From an uncultured Sediminibacterium sp. (GTDB lineage Bacteria > Bacteroidota > Bacteroidia > Chitinophagales > Chitinophagaceae), in NCBI GenBank assembly GCA_937907555.1, contig CALEST010000021.1, positions 1-6,168 of the forward strand: a DNA stretch of 6,168 nt, written 5' to 3'. Under the pieces are notes generated by a model that saw nothing but the letters and a program-made list of their open reading frames with translations, ran no database searches and had not been told where the DNA came from. This document shows, one piece after another, positions 1 to 4,962 of the stretch (position 1 is the stretch's first letter; each line of letters begins with the position of its first letter). The position numbers and the translations under genes are program-made.

Positions 1-24
1 GCAGTATTACCGACAAAAGGGTAG
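1..24 (+). CDS. C-terminal end of an upstream gene, possibly a sensor histidine kinase (partial)
   Basis: Reading from base 1 gives A-V-L-P-T-K-G followed by a TAG stop at 22-24, ten bases before the response-regulator ATG. A final beta strand ending in '-LP-' plus a few residues is typical of the end of a histidine kinase HATPase domain, and NarL-type regulators are often encoded directly after their cognate kinase. Only eight codons are visible and the other two forward frames are also open here, so the frame and the identity are inferences from context. Confidence 0.35.
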   Translation, partial: AVLPTKG

Positions 25-34
25 TTGGAAGCAT

Positions 35-667
35 ATGCGTATACTTATTGCAGATGATCATGGCTTGATTCGGGAAGGTTTGAAAAAGATTTTACTGGAG
101 TCTTTGCCATTTGCTGAAATCCATGATGTATCCGATTCTGCTGAATTGTTTAAAAAGTCTATCAAGGAGCCCTGGGATATCATTATTTCTGATATCAGTA
201 TGCCCGGCTATTCCGGAATAGAAATTTTAAAGCAGATTAAAACCCACGTACCCAACACACCTGTATTGATGCTTAGCATGCATTCGCCGGAGCAATATGC
301 GGTAAGGGCTATTAAAGCGGGAGCTTCCGGCTATCTTACCAAGGAAAGTGCACCCTACGAATTGGTTACTGCCGTACAGCAAATTTTAGCAGGAAGAAAA
401 TACATAACCAATCGGGTGGCTGAAGTGCTGGCCAGTTCGCTGGAAACCGATTCCTCCAAGCTGCCTCATGAAAACCTGTCTGATCGTGAGTTTGAAGTAT
501 TGAAAAAACTGGTAGAGGGCAAATCGGTTTCTGAAATCAGCGAAATGCTCTCTTTGAATATTAACACCATTAGTACCTACCGCGCCAGGATTCTGGATAA
601 AATGGGGCTCAGAAGCAATGCAGATTTAATTAGATACGCTATAGAGCACAAGCTTTCTGATTTGTAG
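35..667 (+). CDS. NarL/FixJ-family response regulator (REC + LuxR-type HTH)
   Basis: A 210-residue cytoplasmic DNA-binding response regulator, the usual length for the NarL/FixJ family. The N-terminal receiver domain (about 1-120) has the acidic pair D7/D8 in 'IADDH', the expected phospho-acceptor D53 in 'IISDISMPG', the switch residue S81 and the conserved K103 in 'YLTKES'. A short linker leads to a LuxR/GerE helix-turn-helix (about 147-207) starting 'LSDREFEVLKKLVEG' with recognition-helix region 'NINTISTYRARILDKMGL'. All key residues are present, so it should be phosphorylated by a sensor kinase, dimerise and regulate transcription. The frame is open to the window edge, but ATG 35 is chosen because the receiver fold begins at once with 'MRILIADDH'; 'ggaag' at 28-32 could be a weak ribosome binding site. 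The gene starts ten bases after the stop of the possible kinase, so the two are probably one operon. Target genes cannot be read from the sequence. Confidence 0.95.
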   Translation: MRILIADDHGLIREGLKKILLESLPFAEIHDVSDSAELFKKSIKEPWDIIISDISMPGYSGIEILKQIKTHVPNTPVLMLSMHSPEQYAVRAIKAGASGYLTKESAPYELVTAVQQILAGRKYITNRVAEVLASSLETDSSKLPHENLSDREFEVLKKLVEGKSVSEISEMLSLNINTISTYRARILDKMGLRSNADLIRYAIEHKLSDL

Positions 668-695
668 TGATAACACTACAGCTTGTCGTTTTTTT
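648..695 (+). terminator. Intrinsic terminator after the NarL-type regulator
   Basis: The RNA can fold as a two-part stem. The outer stem pairs ACAAGC (648-653) with GCTTGT (681-686). The inner perfect 7-bp stem pairs TGTAGTG (663-669) with CACTACA (674-680) around an ATAA loop, with a 9-base bulge on the 5' side. Two bases later comes a run of seven T (689-695). The TAG stop codon (665-667) lies inside the inner stem. The bulge makes it a less ideal terminator than the one at 824-861. Confidence 0.6.
662..680. repeat. Inverted-repeat motif TTGTAGT-N5-ACTACA, copy 1
   Basis: TTGTAGTGATAACACTACA is a near-perfect palindrome. A second element with the same 19-base span and the same arms, TTGTAGTATCTTAACTACA, lies at 805-823, and a lone half-site ACTACAA is at 719-725. 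This copy also forms the inner stem of the terminator at 648-695. It could be a protein-binding site or simply RNA structure; the sequence alone does not decide. Confidence 0.4.
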
Positions 696-823
696 ATAGG
701 TCATAATCCTGGCTTACTACTACAACCATTTGCCGTTTAGTTTATTAGTATTGCATTTTAGGATGTTTACATCCAGTTTAAAATTCAATTTCCTGAGAAA
801 CCGATTGTAGTATCTTAACTACA
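696..823. other. Non-coding stretch with consecutive hairpins
   Basis: No convincing coding sequence lies here on either strand. One hairpin spans 755-784: ATTTTA (755-760) pairs with TAAAAT (779-784) and GGATG (761-765) with CATCC (770-774), with a TTTA loop and a 4-base bulge. A second hairpin spans 805-824: TTGTAGT (805-811) pairs with ACTACAA (818-824), loop ATCTTA. It abuts the terminator-like hairpin at 824-861. No good TAnnTTTG promoter was found within the stretch. It may be an untranslated leader, a small RNA, or non-functional spacer. Confidence 0.4.
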
Positions 824-824
824 A
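805..824. repeat. Inverted-repeat motif TTGTAGT-N6-ACTACAA, copy 2
   Basis: A perfect 7-bp inverted repeat with a 6-base spacer. Its arms are the same as those of the element at 662-680, and it sits 68 bases before the ATG of the receiver-domain gene. The position would suit an operator or a leader-RNA hairpin. The 5' arm TTGTAG could alternatively pair with CTACAA at 843-848 inside the following terminator hairpin. Confidence 0.45.
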
Positions 825-861
825 AAGCTTTGTGGGCCAGCCCTACAAAGCTTTCTTTTTT
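824..861 (+). terminator. Strong intrinsic-terminator-like hairpin upstream of the receiver gene
   Basis: AAAGCTTTGT (824-833) pairs perfectly with ACAAAGCTTT (845-854), and GGGC (834-837) can pair with GCCC (840-843), with one bulged T at 844. The tip will open to a four-base loop. C855 is followed by six T (856-861). This is the best terminator shape in the window, yet it lies 157 bases beyond the preceding stop codon, after another terminator, and just in front of the next promoter. It may be a back-up terminator, the end of a small RNA, or part of an attenuator. Confidence 0.7.
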
Positions 862-868
862 GATAGAG

Positions 869-876
869 TACATTTG
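869..876 (+). promoter_or_regulatory. Bacteroidota -7 element TACATTTG for the receiver/PAS unit
   Basis: TACATTTG matches the Bacteroidota TAnnTTTG consensus and ends 15 bases before the ATG at 892, eight bases after the T-tract of the terminator-like hairpin. I see no clear TTG element at the expected -33 distance. The position supports ATG 892 as the start, because the earlier in-frame ATG at 832 would lie inside the terminator hairpin and upstream of this promoter. Confidence 0.5.
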
Positions 877-891
877 AGTAATAAGCATTTT

Positions 892-1335
892 ATGAAAAAT
901 TCCTCCATCAATGTGTTGATTGTAGAAGATGCCGCAATTATTGTGCAGCAGCTGAATCATCTTTTAATAGATCAGGAATCCAGAATAGTATTGCATTTTG
1001 CGGAAACAGCAGAGCAGGGCTTAAAGATGGCAGAGAGAGATTTTCCTGACGTTTTTATACTAGACATACAATTGCCTGGTCTGAGTGGAATTGAATTGCT
1101 AAACCAGATTAAGTTATCTTTTCCTACGAGGCAGCCGCTGGTGATTTTTTTAACGAATATGCCTAATGCCACTTATCGTCAGGCCTGTTTAAAAAATGGC
1201 GCTCACTTTTTTTTAGATAAGTCAAGGGATTTTTTAATGTTGCCTGATATTATCCATCAATATATTTCCAACGACAATTTTTTACAATCTATTTCTCCAC
1301 TTCCAAATACGAGTTTATGCAGTACGACGAGTTAA
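892..1335 (+). CDS. Stand-alone receiver-domain (CheY-like) response regulator
   Basis: A 147-residue cytoplasmic protein made of one receiver domain (about 6-126) without an output domain. The acidic pair E12/D13 is in 'LIVEDAA', the expected phospho-acceptor D58 is in 'FILDIQLPGLSG', T88 is the switch Thr and K110 is in 'FFLDKS', so it should be phosphorylatable. The last twenty or so residues are a low-complexity Ser/Thr/Pro-rich tail with no recognisable fold, coded partly where the gene overlaps the next one by 19 bases (1317-1335). An in-frame ATG at 832 would add 20 residues but lies in a terminator-like hairpin before the TACATTTG element, so ATG 892 is preferred. The overlap implies translational coupling with the PAS protein, and the two probably act together as receiver and partner in a phosphorelay. 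Single-domain receivers work by protein-protein contact or as phosphate shuttles; the actual target is unknown. Confidence 0.9.
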   Translation: MKNSSINVLIVEDAAIIVQQLNHLLIDQESRIVLHFAETAEQGLKMAERDFPDVFILDIQLPGLSGIELLNQIKLSFPTRQPLVIFLTNMPNATYRQACLKNGAHFFLDKSRDFLMLPDIIHQYISNDNFLQSISPLPNTSLCSTTS

Positions 1336-3176
1336 AAGATACTGTAGTTGTGGATTACAATAAGTTCGGACAATATGTTTTGGCTATTGATACGAATGGA
1401 GAAATCATGTATTGCAATGATGCTTTTCAGCTTTTGTATCAGTTGCAAGGTATTTCGGTTGCGGGTATTTCCATAGAAGCATTGTTCAATCATCAGGAAG
1501 CGGGCCTTATCAGGAATGCGATTCAACATTTAATGCAACCGGCTGCCAAACCCAAAGAAATACAACTCAAGTATCCCGGCAGTTCCCAGATGCGGAATAC
1601 GATACAATTTTCGGTTCAGCCGATTGTTGATAAAAAAGCTAAGATGACGGGTGTTTTATTGAAAGGGGATTTAAAAATTCCTGCATCTGAAAACAGAAAA
1701 CCCGTGATGGTTTCTCAAGCAGGTTTGGCTGTAGATAAAGCCAATTTATCAGGGGCAGGAGAGCAATGTTTTTATGAACTGGCAGAGTTCATGCCCGATT
1801 TAATGTGGATGACCAATAATCAGCATCAAATTACTCATATTAATAAAGCCTGGCAACAGTATTGCGGAACAGGCAAGGAAGAACAGCTGGGGGAAGGCTG
1901 GTTAAAACAGATTCATCCGGAAGATATTGAAAAGGTAATTGCAGACAGGAAATCGGCATTTGCCATACAGCAGCCTTATAATCTGGTTTATCGGTTTAAA
2001 AAGCACGATGGTAATTTCCGCTGGATGAATATGAAAGGGAATCCTGTGTACAACGCACAGGGCGCTTTTATAGGATACACTGGTTTGTGTTTAGATATCA
2101 CCGCTGTTAAAGAGGCCCAGATTCAGATCAGAAGGCAACAGGAATTAATGGAGAGCACTAAAATTGAATTTGGGAAATTCACCAAAATTGCACAAAAAAT
2201 AGGTAGCATTATTATTATGTGCAATGCAGATAACCGAATTACCTGGGTAAATGATGCATTTGTTAAAACAACCGGATATACATTGAAGGAAGTGAGTGGA
2301 AAAACACCCGGTAGTTTTTTAAAAGGTCCTGAGACCAGTAAGGAGTCATTAGACAGGATCAGGAAGGTAATTGAACAGGGAAAGGGAATCAGAACTGAAA
2401 TTTTATATTATACCAAGAGCGGCGCCCGTATCTGGTTGGATTTGATGATTGAGTCTTTGTTTGATAAGGACGGCGTAATAACAGGGTACATTACCATTCA
2501 GAAAGATATTACCCTTAAAAAAATCTCAGAGAAGGAAGTATTGGAACAAATGAGTCATCTCAAGAAAATATCGTTTATTACTTCTCATGAGCTTCGTCAT
2601 GAGTTCTCAAAAATTTTACAACTATTACAAACTGCCAAGTTTCAGGATCATAATCTGGCAACCTATGCACAGATTTTTACGGATATTGAACATTCAGCCA
2701 ATCTGATGAATGATGCCATTTTCAAGCTGAATGATCAGATTAATTTTGCTTCCTCGAACAGTATTTCACTAAATAAATATTTGTTGAATCAGGCCATTGA
2801 AGAGATTTGTCTGGTAGATGATGATCACCTGGTAAACAAATTAAATGAACTGATTATCCGCAATGTAATGCCAACCATGCCTGTACATACTTTTGATCAG
2901 GTAGATACTGCTTTACAATATGTAAAAGAGAATCCGAATACCAAGCGCAAAATATTTCTGGATCTGAATTTTTCCGGAAGATCGGGATGGGATTTTCTGC
3001 ATGAATATGAAAAGCTGGGACATCCCTGGCCGGTTGTTATTCTAACTTCTTCCATTGACCATGTGGATTATGAACGTTCCAAGAAATTTTTGAACGTTAC
3101 CCATTTTATTACCAAACCACTTACGATTGAACAGTTTGAGAAATTAAGTGAGATGGAGCATTTAATGGTACACTAG
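1317..3176 (+). CDS. PAS-PAS-PAS-DHp-REC hybrid signalling protein lacking an ATPase domain
   Basis: A 619-residue protein with no membrane segment, so presumably a cytoplasmic sensor. Three PAS domains lie at about 15-118, 150-265 and 288-400. The second ends in the PAC-like 'GYTGLCLDITAVKEAQ' and a helical linker; the third carries 'WVNDAFVKTTGYTLKEVSGK' and ends 'GYITIQKDITLKK'. A DHp/HisKA-like helical pair follows (about 411-478) with the H-box 'ITSHELRHEFSKIL', H424 being the candidate phospho-histidine; the usual 'R-T/x-P' after HEL is changed to 'RHE'. Only about 18 residues later a receiver domain begins (about 496-615) with D501/D502, expected phospho-acceptor D549 in 'IFLDLNFSGRSG', T577 and K600. 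The HATPase_c domain with its N, G1 and G2 boxes, normally about 100-150 residues, is absent, so it should not autophosphorylate. It may pass phosphate between its histidine, its own receiver and the overlapping receiver protein upstream; that is inference. The start overlaps that gene by 19 bases. The reading frame is intact, with no sign of a frameshift. Confidence 0.9.
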   Translation: MQYDELKDTVVVDYNKFGQYVLAIDTNGEIMYCNDAFQLLYQLQGISVAGISIEALFNHQEAGLIRNAIQHLMQPAAKPKEIQLKYPGSSQMRNTIQFSVQPIVDKKAKMTGVLLKGDLKIPASENRKPVMVSQAGLAVDKANLSGAGEQCFYELAEFMPDLMWMTNNQHQITHINKAWQQYCGTGKEEQLGEGWLKQIHPEDIEKVIADRKSAFAIQQPYNLVYRFKKHDGNFRWMNMKGNPVYNAQGAFIGYTGLCLDITAVKEAQIQIRRQQELMESTKIEFGKFTKIAQKIGSIIIMCNADNRITWVNDAFVKTTGYTLKEVSGKTPGSFLKGPETSKESLDRIRKVIEQGKGIRTEILYYTKSGARIWLDLMIESLFDKDGVITGYITIQKDITLKKISEKEVLEQMSHLKKISFITSHELRHEFSKILQLLQTAKFQDHNLATYAQIFTDIEHSANLMNDAIFKLNDQINFASSNSISLNKYLLNQAIEEICLVDDDHLVNKLNELIIRNVMPTMPVHTFDQVDTALQYVKENPNTKRKIFLDLNFSGRSGWDFLHEYEKLGHPWPVVILTSSIDHVDYERSKKFLNVTHFITKPLTIEQFEKLSEMEHLMVH

Positions 3177-4099
3177 TGATCCATTCGGTTATTCTGCCAG
3201 CCAATTAAAATAACACCAACTATTACCAAAGCAGTGCCCAGTATCTGTGTCATTAATATGGGTTCATTCAGAAAAATGGATGCCTGAATAATGGTTGAGA
3301 CTGGTCCGATACTGGTTATGATGGATGTATTGTTACTGCCAATTCTTTTCATGCCAGCACTGATCATAAAAGAGGGAATTACAGTGGCAATAATGGCCAA
3401 TGCCAGACTGTACCAGCCCAATTCCCAACTCATATTTATGGTTTGCCATTGCTGCTTTACTAAAAAATGAAGGAATATTCCCGCGGTTGCTGCCAGCATT
3501 GCATAAGCAGTATAACGGGTAGAGCCTGCTCTGGTTACCATTCTTCCGGTGCCTACCAAATAGAATGAATAGGTAATGGCGCATAAAAAAACCATGAATG
3601 AGCCAAAATAAAATGAATCATTTTGCTGAACCGTACCCAGTTCGGCATAATAGGCAATTCCAATCCCTGTATAGGTAATACATAAAGCCAGTAACTGAAT
3701 ACGGGTGATTCTTTGCTTGAAAAGATAAGTGTTGAGTAATACAGCAAAAGTGGGATACAAAAACAAAATCAATCTTTCCAATCCAGCTGAAATGTATTGA
3801 AGGCCGATGAAATCGAAGAGACTGCTTAAATAATAACCAAGTACACCCAGCAAAATTATCCAGCCGAAATCTCTATTGCTGAGCGGTTGTACATTTTCCT
3901 TTTTACCTGCCAGCCAGGCGGCAGCAATGTAAAAGGGCAGAGACAATAACATTCTTAACGTAAGCAATGTAACTGCATCTACCCCTGTATTTTTAAAAGC
4001 TAATTTTACCCAGATGGCTTTGGTGGAAAACAAAATGGCTCCGCCAATGCTTATTAAAAAGCCTTGCAGAAACAATTGAGATTGTTTCTCCTTAGGCAT
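3173..4099 (-). CDS. EamA/DMT-superfamily membrane transporter
   Basis: A 308-residue polytopic inner-membrane protein of the drug/metabolite transporter superfamily. About ten hydrophobic helices can be placed (roughly 12-34, 42-64, 78-97, 108-127, 132-152, 164-184, 195-214, 225-249, 258-277, 283-301), consistent with two tandem 5-TM EamA repeats. The second repeat ends in the typical 'GPVSTIIQASIFLNEP' pattern. Many relatives export amino acids or other small metabolites, but the substrate cannot be read from sequence. The gene follows dapD: ATG 4099 lies one base after the dapD stop. A GTG at 4108 would overlap dapD by eight bases and add three residues; ATG is preferred, but GTG is possible. 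The two genes are evidently one operon with coupled translation. An amino-acid-related substrate would suit the neighbour but is a guess. The stop codon overlaps that of the convergent PAS gene at a shared CTAG. Confidence 0.9.
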   Translation of the reverse strand: MPKEKQSQLFLQGFLISIGGAILFSTKAIWVKLAFKNTGVDAVTLLTLRMLLSLPFYIAAAWLAGKKENVQPLSNRDFGWIILLGVLGYYLSSLFDFIGLQYISAGLERLILFLYPTFAVLLNTYLFKQRITRIQLLALCITYTGIGIAYYAELGTVQQNDSFYFGSFMVFLCAITYSFYLVGTGRMVTRAGSTRYTAYAMLAATAGIFLHFLVKQQWQTINMSWELGWYSLALAIIATVIPSFMISAGMKRIGSNNTSIITSIGPVSTIIQASIFLNEPILMTQILGTALVIVGVILIGWQNNRMDH

Positions 4100-4100
4100 T

Positions 4101-4910
4101 CTATACACTTACATTAAAATCTCTCAGTGCATCATTCAGGCTGGTCTTTAAGTCGGTGCTGGCTTTTCTTTGACCAATAATCAATGCGCAGCTTACCTGG
4201 TATTCACCCGCATTGAATTTCTTGGTGTAGCTTCCGGGAATCACGACACTTCTGGCCGGAACCCTTCCTTTCATCTCAATGGGTGCTGGTCCGCTTACAT
4301 CAATAATTTTGGTGGATTGGGTTAATACTACATTGGCACCTAGTACCGCTTCTTTTTCTACAATTACTCCTTCCACAACAATGCATCTGCTTCCAATAAA
4401 GCAACCATCTTCTATAATAACCGGACTGGCTTGCAGTGGCTCCAGTACACCCCCGATTCCTACACCACCACTTAGGTGTACATGCTTTCCAATTTGTGCA
4501 CAACTGCCTACAGTGGCCCATGTATCAACCATGGTTCCCTCATCTACATATGCACCGATATTTACATAGCTGGGCATTAACACCACATTGGGTGCAATAT
4601 AAGCGCCGTATCGGGCTGTAGCAGGAGGGACGGCTCTTACCCCCAGTTCCTTGTAGTTTTTCTTCAATAACATTTTATCGTAGAACTCAAAGGGGGGCAT
4701 TTCCCAGGTTTGCATTTCCTGAACGCCAAAATACATCAGGATGGCTTTTTTTACCCATTCGTTTACAACCCAGCCATTTTCTCCAGGGCTGGCTACGCGT
4801 AATTGTCCTTTATCAACGGCTTCAATAACCTGTTTTACTGCGTCACTGTAAGTAGCATCTTTTAACAAGGTTCTGTCATTCCATGCGGCTAATATCAAGT
4901 CTTGGGGCAT
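4101..4910 (-). CDS. dapD: 2,3,4,5-tetrahydropyridine-2,6-dicarboxylate N-succinyltransferase
   Basis: A cytoplasmic enzyme that transfers succinyl from succinyl-CoA to tetrahydrodipicolinate in the succinylase branch of the pathway to meso-diaminopimelate and lysine. The 269 residues match the usual DapD length (E. coli about 274). An N-terminal helical region (about 1-90) precedes a left-handed beta-helix of hexapeptide repeats (about 97-205). The DapD signature is nearly complete: 'ARYGAYIAPNVVLMPSYVNI', 'GAYVDEGTMVDTWATVGSCA', 'HLSGGVGIGGVLEPLQA' and 'IIEDGCFIGSRCIVVEGVIV'. The C-terminal part includes 'GRVPARSVVIPGSYTKKFNA'. The family is a trimer with active sites between subunits. ATG 4910 fits the normal N-terminus, and a TACTTTTG element on the minus strand lies 14 bases upstream. 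It is first in an operon with the EamA transporter and divergent from the glycosyltransferase gene. Meso-DAP also feeds peptidoglycan. Confidence 0.97.
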   Translation of the reverse strand: MPQDLILAAWNDRTLLKDATYSDAVKQVIEAVDKGQLRVASPGENGWVVNEWVKKAILMYFGVQEMQTWEMPPFEFYDKMLLKKNYKELGVRAVPPATARYGAYIAPNVVLMPSYVNIGAYVDEGTMVDTWATVGSCAQIGKHVHLSGGVGIGGVLEPLQASPVIIEDGCFIGSRCIVVEGVIVEKEAVLGANVVLTQSTKIIDVSGPAPIEMKGRVPARSVVIPGSYTKKFNAGEYQVSCALIIGQRKASTDLKTSLNDALRDFNVSV

Positions 4911-4924
4911 ATTTCAATTTTGGG

Positions 4925-4932
4925 CAAAAGTA
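4925..4932 (-). promoter_or_regulatory. Bacteroidota -7 element TACTTTTG for dapD-eamA
   Basis: Read on the minus strand, the sequence is TACTTTTG, matching TAnnTTTG, and ends 14 bases before the dapD ATG. No clear -33 TTG element is seen at the usual distance. It faces the plus-strand element at 4951-4958, with 18 bases between them. Confidence 0.5.
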
Positions 4933-4950
4933 CAGTATTTCAGTTTTGTG

Positions 4951-4958
4951 TAGTTTTG
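4951..4958 (+). promoter_or_regulatory. Bacteroidota -7 element TAGTTTTG for the glycosyltransferase gene
   Basis: TAGTTTTG matches TAnnTTTG and ends only four bases before the ATG at 4963, so transcription would start at or very near the start codon. No convincing -33 element was found. The call rests on the consensus match and the position in a 52-base divergent gap. Confidence 0.5.
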
Positions 4959-4962
4959 CCGG

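Noticed and set aside
832..891. N-terminal extension of the receiver protein from ATG 832
   Set aside because: These 20 codons overlap the terminator hairpin and its T-tract and lie before the TACATTTG element; the receiver fold begins naturally after ATG 892.
778..960. Small minus-strand ORF of 60 codons
   Set aside because: It runs through the terminator hairpin and into the receiver gene, shows no recognisable motif, and looks like a chance shadow.
2184..2516. Third PAS domain as a LOV blue-light photoreceptor
   Set aside because: The 'GKTPGSFLKGPET' stretch resembles the LOV region around GxNCRFLQ, but the photoactive cysteine is missing and the loop is one residue longer; it is better called an ordinary PAS domain.
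3333..3747. Minus-strand ORFs of 83 and 64 codons inside the transporter gene
   Set aside because: They are alternate frames of a clear 10-TM transporter and have no independent support.
4279..4621. Plus-strand ORFs of 96 and 61 codons and an alternate minus-frame ORF inside dapD
   Set aside because: They lie wholly within the strongly supported dapD gene, with skewed composition (Pro/Thr-rich or Cys/Arg-rich) typical of shadow frames.
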